From NCBI GenBank assembly GCA_008477525.1, contig SPDT01000013.1, positions 233,501-297,500 of the forward strand: DNA of 64,000 nt, written 5' to 3'. A program made the position numbers and the translations under genes. Below the pieces are notes generated by a model, which was not told where the DNA came from, searched no databases, and saw only the letters and a list, made by a program, of their open reading frames with translations. Position 1 is the first letter of the stretch; each line of letters starts with the position of its first letter. This document shows positions 34,983-47,415 of the stretch, piece after piece. Source of the stretch: Hypomyces perniciosus (lineage: Eukaryota; Ascomycota; Sordariomycetes; Hypocreales; Hypocreaceae).

Positions 34983-36609
34983 TTTGAAGGTTGAAAAGAG
35001 AAGTTTTAAGTGCTTGAAGGTTTAGAAGAGCTTGTGTGCTTGTTTGAGCTTTAGCGTATGAGGGTTGATGATGAGGGAAGAAGCAAGGCAAATCCTCAAG
35101 GGCATAGAGTGTTCTTATAGTTGAGCTCCGGACAGCTTCATCAAATCTATGAACGTTTGCTGTTCCACTCAGCAGTGTGATCCATCTCACATTCAACTCG
35201 AAACTCGTTGGTTCAATGCAAATAGATGATTGCTGCTACCAGGATTCTCAGCTTCACATATAGCCAACAGCTTGTTGATGGTCACCAACTCACGGTGTTC
35301 AAACTCGATGTAGTTAGCAATAACAGTCGAAATACCTACGAAGGCTTCACTTGGCCGTCACAGTGACCGATGTTACTGTGAGTTGGTTGGTTTAGAACGG
35401 AGCAGACTATACCCAAATCTGGCGAATCTCTCTCATTTGGATGTAGGAAGCTGAAACACCACAGCCCCGTCTGTCAACCACGTCCAGAACCTTAAGTTAA
35501 ACCCGCATTCAACTGTGACTCTGGAATCTCTTTTGTTACCTAGTTCTCATGTATTTAGCAGCGAGAGTTTTCTTGTATGATCGAAAGAAACTGCAAACAC
35601 TTGAGAATAGAGCCCACTATGTTTCACCAGTATGGGTCGACCGCTTCTCCCCACACGGAGGTGCACCATAGCTTGTCATTGTGTGTTGAAACAAGCCTGG
35701 CTCGGCATCATTGGTGAAGAGGACGCCCCAGTTCATTGAGATCGATTAGGCAGATGCGAGTAACATTGCCCCCAGAAAGCACGTGGTCCACGGTTAAATG
35801 ATCTTAGTATTTGGCCAACAATAGACTGTGTAGGACTATTCAGATACCCAAATTGGAATATATAGCAGGTACAGGGCCGTAAAATGGCCAGTGCGATGGT
35901 GCAATGGTGCATGAACTGTCAGGGCATGTCAAACTGACCGAGCCAACAGTTCCGTACTTCAGTTCGCCTGCAATTTATTGAGATATGTGATTTAGGCGAC
36001 GACATGCTGTGCCATGCTGTGACAACAAGTGCTGCTTCATGGGCCTAACCAAAGCGCTTGCACTGCGATAGAAGGTTCTTTATTTGCTTGTTTGTGAAGC
36101 AGAGGAGCACATCTGGAACCAACATGCAGGTAATGATTGACTAGCAACCCCCCAACTCAAAAGTTCTTTGACATTCAACTCACAGATTCCATTTCTCTAC
36201 TGTGATATAGCTTCGTCTTGTTCCTTGGCCATGTGCTGAAACGGGTACGGGAACCAGGCGCTCCGGCCCACGACGTCCGACCGGGTCCGATCTCCGAATT
36301 TCGGTGCCCAAAGAGTCACTTGGTTAGGTAAGGACCGGTCCTCCAATTGGTATCCAGCTCTTATCATTTGAGTGAATTTCGTGATAATATTATACCATCC
36401 TTATCAGATGACTCGTTCAGGTCCTGATTTTTATCAACTTCATAGTGATATTTAAATAAGACTGGGGCAGGATCACATTGGTGGATTCTCACTGCATGCA
36501 TTTGCTATCATTGACTACCTATGTGGGTTGGTTCAGTGGCCTGATATCACCTCACACTGCCAACAAACACCTCACTGACAATTATCCAATCAACATCCAC
36601 AGAGTCGAC
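34983..36609. other. Intergenic region upstream of two divergent genes
   Basis: About 1.6 kb carrying the promoter of the barrel protein (left) and of the GNAT gene (right). A CGG/CCG-rich block lies at about 36240-36305. A plus-strand frame extends the GNAT reading frame back to 36478 but begins with TTG. I see no separate gene. Confidence 0.45.
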
Positions 36610-37176
36610 ATGAGCAACATGAAGAAGCCAGGGTTTGTCTTTTCTCAAGTCACAGACGCGTCAGTGGCCGGGAAGTACCTCTCTTCACTGCAAAAACTCC
36701 TCCAGCATTGCGTTAATGACGAGCCGCATACTTCGTCCATCGGCTTCTTTGCACCGCTTTCCGACCATGCAGCCAGTATCTACTGGCTGGATCTTCTGTC
36801 TTCAGTTGTTGGTCCTAAGCCAACAACTACACTCCTTATCGCTACAGCGGTTGGTAGCGATGAGGTGATTGCTACGGTTCAACTCGCGAGGGTGCCGAAG
36901 GAGACGCACGCCTACAAGGCCGAGATCAGGAAACTGATGGTTCACCCCGAATACCGTCGTCACAGCCTTGGGCGCGCCATGATGGAAGAAGTAGAGAGCA
37001 TTGCTCGAAAACAGTTTGGTCTGGAGCTGCTGGTCCTTGATACCTCGAAGGAGACTCCAGCCCGGGAGTTTTACCTCAAGACAGGGTGGACAGAATGGGG
37101 AATCTGCCCTGACTATGCGAAGTCGGCTAGTGGGGTGAAGCATGACTGCTGTTTCTTTGCTAAGAAGCTGGATTAA
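36610..37176 (+). CDS. GNAT-family N-acetyltransferase
   Basis: A 188-aa single-domain GCN5-related acetyltransferase that would move acetyl from acetyl-CoA to an amine. I start at the ATG at 36610 (MSNMKKPGFVF) because the upstream frame lacks a good start and this gives the usual family length. Core motifs: strand TLLIATAV...VIATVQLARV, then LMVHPEYRRHSLGRAMM at about 112-128, which is motif A with the R/Q-x-x-G-x-A acetyl-CoA loop in the variant form RRHSLGRA, then LVLDTSKETPAREFYLKTGW, the motif B region. The substrate is not apparent; fungal relatives often resemble bacterial drug- or small-amine-acetylating enzymes. It stands alone on the plus strand. Confidence 0.87.
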   Translation: MSNMKKPGFVFSQVTDASVAGKYLSSLQKLLQHCVNDEPHTSSIGFFAPLSDHAASIYWLDLLSSVVGPKPTTTLLIATAVGSDEVIATVQLARVPKETHAYKAEIRKLMVHPEYRRHSLGRAMMEEVESIARKQFGLELLVLDTSKETPAREFYLKTGWTEWGICPDYAKSASGVKHDCCFFAKKLD

Positions 37177-37742
37177 GGAAGGCAAGAAAGGAATCATTGG
37201 AAGCGAAGTTGCTAGATAGCATTGCACCGTTTTGTCCTCCTCGTTGTCATGTATATGATATGACCTCTATGATAGACCGAGACGGAGTTGCTCTTAGGGG
37301 TCGTAAAACCTGCATTCACAAGGTATCTTTAAGGGCCTTAAAGCTTCTAAGTACAATTACTCGCTGTTCATATTGAAAAGATTTGGAGGCGTCGTTCTGG
37401 TTGGACATCCATCGCCGTAAACTAGCCAGTAGGGGAGTTCGTGCAGAGACGGCATAGTAAGTCATCCGGACATGATGTTCGTCAATGGACCCAGCTCTGC
37501 AAGCAACTCGCACATGCATGACCTTGTGAAATACTATTTAAATATATTCATGTATTTAAATTCCCATTGCGCATCTCCTTGAAGTAGTATTCCCCGGTGA
37601 GTCTTCAGTAGGGTCAAATCTGTGGTGCCGACTCCCGGCTCCGGATCGGCCGGTTGTCCGGGACCCGGAGCCACTAATCGTCGGAGCGACGCCGACTGCA
37701 CCTCTCGGAAGCCGTCTCAAGACCTCCGAAGTAATTGCCTTT

Positions 37743-37758
37743 TAGGGAGTGCTCCCTA
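37743..37758. repeat. Short inverted repeat
   Basis: Arms TAGGGAG and CTCCCTA separated by two bases form a perfect 7-bp palindrome in intergenic DNA. Too small to call a mobile element. Confidence 0.6.
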
Positions 37759-38210
37759 GCCTAAGATTCCGTCCTAAGAGGAGCAAGAGATACGTACGGA
37801 GCATAGCACTGTGGAACACGGCGACTTTCCTTGACCAATGCTTGTCAGCATTATTACTCCTACTACCGCTCCGTACAGGCCCGTGACTTCGGTATTGCTA
37901 CTGCGTTTTACAATCATTTGCACAGTATTACGAGAAGAAAAAAACCGGCGATTTCAGATCGAGATATTAACAGGATTCATCAAGAGTGCTATATCCATCA
38001 AGAGGTCTATATCCATCTACCACAGGCATCCCCATACTGACTTTTCACTTTGACTAAGACGCCAAAATACATCTCCTTCTAAAGAGCTCGAAATATTTGC
38101 AAGACTACCATCTCGCTAAAGCCTCCAAGCCTCTCCAGGTGATGCGGCAGTGTGGATCTTGTGATATCCATCACTGATGCCTATGGACTACTGTTTTCAG
38201 AACTTGTTTA

Positions 38211-38490
38211 GGCAGGCGCTTCAACGGCGGCAACTCTATTACGACTCTTCTCGGGCTTTGGTCCGGATACAACGGGACAAGAAGCCGACGGGTGACAATG
38301 ATTCATGTTCAGACTTGTCGTGATGATATCCATATCGGAGAAATGAATCGCCACCAGCTTAGTCAATTCACCGATAAAACTAGAGAAATACGTATTAACA
38401 TTCATTCCAGTCATTCTAGGCAGCTCTTTGACTGAATTAAAGTTTCGGCCGAGCTGGTATCTTCTCCACGTACCGTGAAGGTTTCCGTAG
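38211..38490 (-). pseudogene. Possible coding remnant, family unknown
   Basis: The minus strand holds about 93 open codons without an upstream ATG in a long frame. The translation has normal coding-like composition (for example LHGTWRRYQLGRNFNSV and TSLNMNHCHPSASC) and ends at a stop at 38208-38210, but a TGA lies just upstream. I do not recognise the family. It could be the last exon of a decayed gene or a chance frame. Confidence 0.25.
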
Positions 38491-40454
38491 TGGGCACCTT
38501 GAGAGAGAGATCAACCCCGGAATATCGCCGTTGCTTAGTGCCTTGAACAGAGTTTATTGAGGCTCTACAAACGGCCTAAGTTCATTATCTATCCATGATC
38601 TAAGTCCGCGAAGTCGTTGATTGGCGAATGGTCACAAAGTTATCACACGAATCTAAAGTGCTGATCGCAACGAGATCTTGTTAGTCAAATTGACTAGCAA
38701 AAGGACCTCCCTTACAAAGTTTTTCGACTAGATTTCCGCATACGGTCTCGGGGAGAAGTGTGTTTCCTGTTTCTGTCACCGAGAACTAGAGTCTTGGGAT
38801 CATCACAACACCAGCAGTCAACTCTAAATCACGTCTACCAACGTGCATAGCCATGGAATCGCCCTAGGTTGCCTAAGTTCAAGCATTAGCACAAGGTACA
38901 GCTGGAACCAACACAACAACCCAGTATCTTGGGCTGTCCGTCCGTCCGTCCCGTTTTGTTGCAGCACCGGCCTTGATTCCATTCCACGGACCCGGGTCCC
39001 CGCCCCAAGCCTACCGCATGCTATCACATATCGTCCACAAACCCGCCCCCGACAATACCGACAAGTTGTTCAACCTAAACTCTACAAAGGGAGTAGTACT
39101 AGTATTACTTCTAGGGCCAACGAAGTGTTTCGCCCCGTTGGCTCCGGGGACCGTCAAGAGGTTAGTGCCATCCCGCTCTTAGCAATCTTCCTAAGCTCAT
39201 AACTAGTTAGAGTTGCTTTTTGAGTTTTGCTTGCTAGGTATCACATTCTGCCTCCCTCTTGTTGGTTGTCTCTTGTTGCTAGTGAGCGGAGCCGGCACAG
39301 TAGAGCAGGGAACTGGAAAAGTTTGTTGGGCTGTCAATGTTAGGCATCTGTCTTCCCGGGAGACTAAGCCCCCATTCCAGAGCAATGGCGCCGGGTCGTT
39401 GGTGGCTAACCGTTGGGCCTTGGGGAAATTGAGGTAATTGCCTGAGAGAATTTGACTCTTGCTGGGGACGGAGATTTGGGCTTCAATATGAATGCCTATC
39501 CATCAATAGTACTACTCCGTACTTCATAGTAGTATTCCAAATGCGAAAAGTGGAGGCGGGCGGCTCCGAACGGACCGTGGCTCCGGATATACTACAGCGG
39601 TTATTTGTCTGACTCGCGGAGTCGTTTGGTCACCACCATCATATTCTTCTCCAAGAGGCGTTTTCTTTGTCATGGCTAAACTACTCCGTGCTGTGATAGG
39701 AATGGCATCCTCGCTTTCGGCTTTACAAGTCATCTCCACACCATCTCCGCTCTTCGCTCTCCGCCGGCCGGCGGGTGGCTCTACGGACTCCCGTAGTACC
39801 GAAGGGCCCAATAATACACCAAGCTCGGAGGTGTCAGCAAATAAATCTGCCGCCTAGGTCCCTCTCACTCGCTGAGTCGGCTGGTTCGGACTCCTCACCT
39901 TGTCCAAGCTAGAGGTCGGCAGTTCCTGGTCGCTCTCTTATCGGGCTTCCAAGCTTCCAAGTGACCCCGATAGAGCAAGGGTCTTGTCCAGCCCCAAGCC
40001 TCATCTCAGGTCACGAAGTAAGCCAAGTCATTTTCCGGGGGATGAGCGTTTCATTGCTCTTTGCGACAAGTAATTTACTTAAACGAGCCAAACGCATCAG
40101 GCATGTAGTTAGTAAAACTAACTAACACCGTAACGAGTCTGCTTGTGTGCCTGAGCTGACCATGCACCGGAGCCCAAACACTTGCAATTATAGACATGTA
40201 CTTAATACATGCTGTAATATCCCACCTCTTCGCTTTACGAGCACACGAAGAGGATGTTCAATAGCCTAATCCCACTAATTACTTTAAGCAGTAAGCACCG
40301 CATGTGACTCCTCCAGATGTCGTGTCACAGCAGCAGTAGCGTCGCCAAAACTCCGCCTGACCCTTCTGGATGCAGTTTGCATGTTGGTTTGGGTGTACAT
40401 ACGTGGCGCCGGTAAAGCAGTTCAGAACGCCTTATGGTGGAGGAGGACCTCCGC

Positions 40455-40478
40455 GCGTGTGCGTGTGTGTGTGTGTGT
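40455..40478. repeat. GT dinucleotide microsatellite
   Basis: Nearly perfect GT run of about 24 bases in intergenic DNA, read directly. Confidence 0.85.
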
Positions 40479-42386
40479 CAGGCTATAGGATGCATGGGAC
40501 GATGGGACGTGCAGTCCATGTCCTATCCTGGCCAGCAACGCAACATGGTTGCTCAACTCCGCTTCTACTACGGACAATATTACGAGTAGATTGCTCTGCA
40601 GATTCATAATTCTGAATAAGAGCATGTGGCCTAATACTTCGTAGTGAGTGAATGAATCTTACAGGCCTATGAGACAAGCCGTAGTCACAAACCCCAACCC
40701 ACACCATTTGGCGCAAGGGGCATCCATCACAAACGCCTCGTTTGCTTTCATCAGCTCTCTCCAACGTTTCCAGCGTCTCCCCAGCAGGCGGTGAGATTCC
40801 GATACGCCTCAACTTGCGATGCGTCTGGGGGGAAGGCCTGCCATGCCATACAGGAGAGGGGTCAATATGCAAAGCCACCTTTCATCACAACAGAAAAACG
40901 ACACAAAGGCAAAAGAAACGACAGGTCGATGTCGAGGCGTTAGAATCTTGGAGCTATCTCTGGTCTTCCGCCGGGCGCCATCTCTGGTCCACCCTTTTCG
41001 ATCCGTCTTACAAGCCCTTGTTTGTTTTTTGGTGGACTCTTTCTTGTCTTACACCGAAAGCTCAGGCCGCCTGGCTTCCATAGCTTTCTATTCCGCCAAT
41101 TACGAGACTTGCTTTTTTTATTCTTCTGCCTCAATGCCGAGCCTGCTGTTCTGTGCTGCCACGCTGCGGCTCGGCCATTTTCTGGTGTCTCTGGTTTCTT
41201 TTGCCTGCCGTCTGGCCCCCAAAGATCTTGACCACGGTGAAATACCTTTTCTTTGTACTACTAGCATAGCATGGCGCAACAAAGACGCCGTTCTAGCGGT
41301 GAGATGGGTCGAAAGATGGTATGAGAGTCACCTGTACAAACTACTGGCTATTACAGACTCGCTGTATGAGCAAGAATTGCCGTGATGCCCTCTAAGTGAA
41401 TGATGGATGGCGGTATGATGGCACTGGTAACGAGCGGATGCACTCCGCGGCCCGTTCTATTCTTGACAAGGAATGGGATGGGATGGATCACAGAGCATCC
41501 CTGTTTTGGTCATCGTGGGAACCCCATGGAGAGTCACGAACGGCACGAAGGCCTTCTGGTCTAGAGAGACAAGGCCACTGGCTACATCTCTGTGCCGTGT
41601 CATGCAATGCTACCAACACCTTGAACGTAGCACGTCGTATGGACGGATTCTCCAGTCCGTGTGACCCTCCAAGTTTGGGCTCAATCTCGGTCGAAGCCAT
41701 TGCCAGCATTTGCTCATCCCATCGTCCATGGCTCAGCCTCATACCCGGATCCGTTGCCCATCCCATCATCATCACCAACCACGCCTTTCCTCTTTCTCCC
41801 TCCTCCCTCTCTGCCTGATCTTGAACGAACCCAAACCTTAGCTGCCCATCGCCCCAATCATCATGAAGCTTTCCACCATCCATACCACCTCGCCTCAACC
41901 CATCACCACACGTCCGCTCTTCCCATGATTCGCCCTCCTGTAGGATCTAACGCACGCACTCTAACTCCTCGCCAACCACAAGCAATCTCTCATCACACAT
42001 CTTCTTCGTCTTCTTTCTTTCTGCCCGGCCACTACACCACTATCGGCAGTCCAAGGAAAGCCCAAGCATCCCATCACCAACGCGACCCTCCTGCAGATGC
42101 ACCAAGACCTCCACCCAGTCCCCAGCCATTGGTCCATCCAACTCGCCTTGTTATTTTTTGGTTTTTTTATATCCCTCCCTTTCTTCCTATTCCCCACATC
42201 CACTCACACCCTTTTTTCCCATTTCCGCTAAGCCTGTTGGACAACTCAACACGGGGGGTCCACTCCTCCTCCAAGACATAATAAGGCCAATCTCGGCTGG
42301 GTTGCATTCACGCTAAGGAGGGTAGTGTGCATTTGGAATGGAGCAATCTCTCACTATCAATTCGTTTATCGTCCGTCTTCGGGGTC

Positions 42387-42409
42387 CGTGTGTGCGTGTG
42401 TGTGTGTGC
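42387..42409. repeat. GT dinucleotide microsatellite
   Basis: Second imperfect GT run, about 2 kb from the first. Simple repeat. Confidence 0.8.
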
Positions 42410-43823
42410 TGTCCAAGGGAAAATGGCTGCTTGGAGGCCTTCATGCCGCAAGTTCCACGTTGAGTGTGCTAGCTAGGCAGTCCTACATACTACTCCTGCT
42501 ACTAATACTACTAGTAGTAGTTATTTCTCCACCCATGGAGACACGGAAGAGTCCACTCAGACTAATGTGCGTAGCCCTGCCGTAACGAAAATGGCGCTTC
42601 CCATCATCCATGCCAATCTTTCTCACTGGGTCCAAGTTATGAAATGCGGCCACTAGCTCAGGGGAGAGAGAAAGGCATAGAACGAAAAGTGACGGGGGGG
42701 AAACGGACACATGCCCCATGATCGAAGCTTCGCGTCACCATCGTTGACGTTTATCGCGAGGTGCTGTCAGCGGCAGCTGTACATGTTGTCAAGCACACCT
42801 TGATGAGTGGGCATGTTCCGCGTGACGTTATGTGACTGTCAGAAAATAGTTCCATTTACAGATCTACACGCTTAATCAAGATCGTAAGGCACCAAGATGT
42901 CAAAAGGTCCATAGCAAGTAGTGTCTGATCAACGTATATTTCTTGATTTTTTTTTTGGCTTAGCTGGATATGCCAGCGCCTCAGAACAAACGTGTACAAC
43001 CGCTATTGAGCGATCGTAGTTGGGCTGGAGCCCGTACTCCTCTATGTGTGATCTCGCAATCAGAACCAAAGATTCCCAAGCCCCCTGTTTTCCGTCCGTA
43101 TCCCATCCCAATCGTGAACAGAGTGAATGAAGCAAAGTGGATGATGAACTAATGCTGTCCATCCAAAACGAGTGTCCCCAACCCATCCCGAAACCGAGGG
43201 GGTGATTAAGCTTTTTTTTTGTCATCGTAAGGCTTTCGTGGCCGTATCCCATCTCGTTTCAAAGACGTCAAATAACTCCCCCGTCTCTCTACCCCCAGAG
43301 AAAGTGTAAAACAAAAAAAAAAATCTGTACGGTTGTCATCGCATCTCTTGCGCCGATCATGCCTCAGAACGAACGCTTTGCCCAAAAACAAACTCCGCGT
43401 CCTTTAGATAATAGTAAAACTCCTCGCTAGTAAAGCAAACAGATGAAGCGGTGAATGGAGGTATTCCAATAGGTTGAGTAGATACACGGCGATGAATCGA
43501 TCTTGTCGCCTTTTGGTGCCTCGGATTGTGGCACCTTTTTTTTTCGTCGGGGTCAAAAACAGTGTGGTTCGCTTTTCATTTTTTGGTATCGTGTCCAGAC
43601 GTGCATCCATTGTATTAGAAACAAGGTTAATTCAGCACATTCGCATCAAGCCTGGATCCGTATGCCGTTGTTTAAAACGTGACATTATGTTCAAGTGAAG
43701 TCAAGTTCTCCCAAGTCATTTGATCAGTGATCAATGACAAGGAACAATGTGTATAGTCCTGGCCGGCAGTGTTGCTCAGAATGGGAAAATATTGTCACAG
43801 ATGTTGCCACTCTGTTGTCAAGC

Positions 43824-45401
43824 TTAGTAGCAGCTTTGGAATGATGAAAGGAAGGAAACCTGTTGGTGAAATGGTACAGGGTGCTGCATTATAGGCACCT
43901 GCTGAACGTATTTGACAACCTCCCAAAGAGGGAAGAAGGATTTGGGCTGGCAGGCCGGCACAGACATGGGTGCCTGTATGGGAACGGGGATCTGTTGGCA
44001 GGACATGGGCGGAAGAGGTGCAGCCACAGGTACAGGAAGAGGTGCAGGTACTGAGACAGGCCCAGTATACTGCTGGGGAATGAATTCCTGGCCATGGTAG
44101 ATCGGATGATGATCCCTCGGTTCCTCTGGTTCGTATGTCTGGGGCGAGTATTCCTGCGACAGGTCCTGTTGCTCCTGCATGAAATCCTCGTCAAGATCGT
44201 CAATGGTGGAGCCACTCGAGGTGAGAGAGCCCTCATCAGAGGACGTGGAGGCAGGTGAAAGTGGCGAGTCACACTCATAGTCGTCGACTATGGCATCCTC
44301 GTTGGAAACGTATTCAGTGGGTTGGTCTTGTGTAGGGGGCTGTGTAGGCAGAGCCATGGAAGGCGCAGTGAATTTGGAGCAGGTCATGATTCTGCTCCGA
44401 AGTTCGGGAAGAGTCACACGGTGCTCAGGGTTGGAGTGGAAAATCCTGCCCAAGATATCATTCAGTTCATCCGTCAACGGAAGAATGGTCTTGAGGAAGT
44501 CCGGGGATCGAGCATAGGCTCGATAGGTGGAGTCCTGGAAGGAGGCCTGCTTCCATGGATTGCGTCCGCATGTAAGGTTGACCAGGATAACTCCCAGGCT
44601 CCAGACATCATTAGGGGCGCACATGTAATATGGTTTTCTGGTACAAGGGTCCAAGCACTCTGTAGTTGAATCATCAGCCCAAGCTCTTGGGGACGAAGGG
44701 GGTAGGGTAGCCAAAATACCTGGACTCATATAGAAGGTTGAGCCGCATCCATAATCCTCGGAGCGGTCCTCGGAGGTGGCCAGGCCAAAGTCTGCCAGCT
44801 TGACAGTCTCGCCATTGTCCGTTACCAGGATGTTCTCAGGCTTGAGATCCCGGTGGTAGATTCCCAGGTTATGGCAGTGCTCTACAGCGTCCAGGATCTG
44901 GAGGAACACCTTCTTGGACAGCTCGTCATTACCAACATACTGGCCGTGCTCTGTGATATTCAGGAACAGGTCACCCTCAGGGCAATACTCAAGAATAACA
45001 TAGATGCAGTCAGGGTCATCCACAATCTTCAACATTGACACAACGTTGGGATGTGCCGATGCAAGATAGTGCAGGCGAATCTCTCGCTGCTGGTAGGCAA
45101 TCTGGCGGCGTTCCAGTGGTGTCCCATCGGCATTGAACTTGCTGAGGCACTTGACGGCATACCGGACTCCAGTCTTGATGTCCACAGCGGTGTAGACGAC
45201 ACCATAGGCGCCGGTACCCAGGATATCTGTCAACTGAAGCTTACCCTCAAGCAGTCTTCCTAATCTCTCCTCAGGAGCGAGAGGGACGCATCGGGGCTGG
45301 AAAGACCGTGCTGCTGCAAACGGCTGGACGTGGCACTTGGGGTTGTCGTACGCGGGAGAGGCCGGAGGAGTAGGATATCCGTACGGGGCATGGTGCTGCA
45401 T
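43824..45401 (-). CDS. Ran1/Pat1-like serine/threonine kinase
   Basis: Cytosolic or nuclear protein kinase related to fission-yeast Ran1 (Pat1), which blocks meiosis, and to budding-yeast Vhs1/Sks1, which act in nutrient signalling. Two exons, 45401-44720 and 44659-43824, with a 60-bp intron (GTATTT...CTACAG) that restores [16 protein letters not shown]; the unspliced frame reads through. Spliced length 505 aa. Kinase features: LGTGAYGVV at 61-69, Lys84 in [14 protein letters not shown] at 183-190, DFG at 204-206, [11 protein letters not shown] activation segment and [23 protein letters not shown], the last a signature of this subfamily. The C-terminal third is disordered: acidic Ser-rich, then Gln/Pro-rich. 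It is the only intact protein gene in a 20-kb stretch and has a very long upstream gene-free region. Confidence 0.92.
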   Translation of the reverse strand: MQHHAPYGYPTPPASPAYDNPKCHVQPFAAARSFQPRCVPLAPEERLGRLLEGKLQLTDILGTGAYGVVYTAVDIKTGVRYAVKCLSKFNADGTPLERRQIAYQQREIRLHYLASAHPNVVSMLKIVDDPDCIYVILEYCPEGDLFLNITEHGQYVGNDELSKKVFLQILDAVEHCHNLGIYHRDLKPENILVTDNGETVKLADFGLATSEDRSEDYGCGSTFYMSPGILATLPPSSPRAWADDSTTECLDPCTRKPYYMCAPNDVWSLGVILVNLTCGRNPWKQASFQDSTYRAYARSPDFLKTILPLTDELNDILGRIFHSNPEHRVTLPELRSRIMTCSKFTAPSMALPTQPPTQDQPTEYVSNEDAIVDDYECDSPLSPASTSSDEGSLTSSGSTIDDLDEDFMQEQQDLSQEYSPQTYEPEEPRDHHPIYHGQEFIPQQYTGPVSVPAPLPVPVAAPLPPMSCQQIPVPIQAPMSVPACQPKSFFPLWEVVKYVQQVPIMQHPVPFHQQVSFLSSFQSCY

Positions 45402-47392
45402 GTTAAGCGACTTTGGGCTCCAAACGGTTCGATGTTCCTAGGGAGTGTAGGACAGGCCAAGCAACACCAAGCGGGATAGATAGAGAGATTAAATTAAGAA
45501 AGAAGAAAAATCCCTTGGAATGGAGAGAGTAGTAGATCCAACGGAAGAGAGGTGCCTTTGGGGCCGTATCTGGAGAATGAAGAGCTGCGGTTCTGGTGAT
45601 GTACCGGAAGGTCGCAATGTACGGAGGACTTGACGGCCGAATAAACGGGTCAAGCTGTAGTAGAGTCGCCGTAGGTCACGATCGTTGCGGGTAGTCGTGG
45701 GTAGGAACCGAGACAGACAGACAAATAGTCTTGGATAGGAGGAGGGAGGCGACCAAGGACCTAGAGTCCGGAAGGCGAGCGTATATGAGAATAGGACGTT
45801 GAAGGAATGTCGTGAAGTGGTGATGCATGCAATCGAGAGCTCGGCCGAAAGTGGGCAACATGAGGTAGATAACAAACGGGACCCTCGTAGGCGGATGGAT
45901 CCTCGCACTTGAAGTTTAGGCCGGCGAGGCGGGCGACCGGCCTTAGCAAAGTACGTACTCCGGCGCCTCGGGGCCCTGCGATTGCGTGGAGCATCCCACA
46001 CCATGGATCCACCTGGACTTCAATCAGACCCTGGTCCTGTTGGAAAGATTAATGGCATGGGCACTGTCTTAGCCGGCAGGGGCTAATGCACCAGCTATTC
46101 TTAACCTGCGCTGCAAGGTTCGCCAGCCTTGGGGGGGCGTCAACTAAAGGGCAGGGATCGTGGCGTGGTGACGCTGAGCAATATACGAGAAGGCGAGGAT
46201 GCTCTGACACACCAAATGAAAAGGTGGTTCGTTGTGACTTGTGTCATCCGCTCGCTGCCCTCGCCCTCCCCTTTCTGGACAGTTTGCACTAGCGACCATC
46301 GTCCCACACACAACGTCAGCGATTGTGGATGAGGCACCACCCAGGCGACTCCAGCCCCCGGTCCAGTCGGCTTCGACGGTGTCACTCACGGTGGGAGTTG
46401 TGTTGTCGTGAGTACGAGAAGAACCGCCGTAATGGGGCCAGGTTGTCGGGTCTGCGGCTGGCCACAGCAGTCTTTGTCGACACCACCCACCGTCTGGCGA
46501 AGCGTCATAGTCAACAACCGCGTGACTTGGCATGGCTTTCTCTGCCTGCAAAGGTGAACGGAATTGCTTGACTCGCACACGCAACGGCAGCTCGTCTTTT
46601 GCAGGCTGTGACTACCGGAATGAGACAGTACTGAGTGACTGTCATGCCACACAAGGTTTCCTTGGCGGGAGGCAAAAAAACATCTAGTACAATGTACTCG
46701 TGGTCTGTAGTTTGTCCCCTGCGTACAAACTGTGCTCCGTAATAATAGTGAACTTGCCTGCCAAGATGGAACGGGCGCTCAACCCTTTGGTCGTTGCTGG
46801 AATCTTGGTGGAACAAGGACAACACAAAAAGCCCTGACCAATATCAGCAAGCGGAGGCAATGCCTAGCAGATGTGACGCTAGATTAGAATGCATGAAGCA
46901 ATGCTGCCTATCCGCCTGTTGAGAGTTGCTTCGACCAGCCCTCCTGACACGACCCAGAGTCTGCCTCATACATTTCCAAGCAAGCAGCACGCACTGAACA
47001 GCACCACTCCATGGGGCGGAGACGCTCTGTGCTCATCACTGACTGCAACCGGCTGGCCACTTCAACATTGTGGCAACCGTGCAGCCAGGTTGGACCAGTG
47101 ATGGGTCGGCAGGGTGCATTGCATCGCCCAACTGGGTTGGCATTTGTGCTCCTGCTGTGCACTGCACATGTGCATGCATACTGCTCCACACAGGAGACGA
47201 TATTACTGATCGCTGACCAATGAGCAGCTGAACGACGAGTTATGCAAAGGCTGGACCGTGATCGTCGCCTCCTGTTTGACTTAGCTGAGTGGCTGAATAT
47301 TATGCCGTGCCCAGCTCCATACCTCACTCAGCACAGTGTCGCCATGCTTGTACAGTATGAAGGGCCTGGGGGGTGGTATTGCCTGCTTCTAT

Positions 47393-47415
47393 TACTCCGT
47401 ACTCCGTACCTCGTA
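47393..47415. repeat. Tandem TACTCCG motif, two units plus variant
   Basis: TACTCCGTACTCCGTA followed by the variant ending CCTCGTA. Same unit as elsewhere in the window spacers. Confidence 0.65.

Larger units (their letters stand above)
37177..43823. other. Gene-poor 6.6-kb intergenic region
   Basis: No convincing intact gene. Contents seen: a 7-bp inverted repeat (TAGGGAG/CTCCCTA, 37743-37758), a possible gene remnant near 38211-38490, GGCTCCGG-containing GC-rich blocks near 37637, 39137 and 39569, one TACTCCGTACTTC motif at 39513, GT microsatellites (40455-40478 and 42387-42409) and a pyrimidine-rich stretch (about 41840-42280) resembling a fungal 5' leader but with no coding region after it. 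Several open frames of 130-210 codons here (for example 40819-41385 and 41661-42281) have low-complexity translations. Confidence 0.45.

Noticed and set aside
36478..36609. N-terminal extension of the GNAT frame
   Set aside because: It opens with TTG and adds no conserved residues; the ATG at 36610 gives normal family length.
40819..41385. 188-codon plus-strand frame
   Set aside because: No recognisable motif, overlapping frames of similar length, composition follows the CT-rich DNA.
41661..42281. 206-codon plus-strand frame
   Set aside because: The translation is low-complexity Pro/Ser/His/Leu text caused by CT-rich DNA, with no domain.
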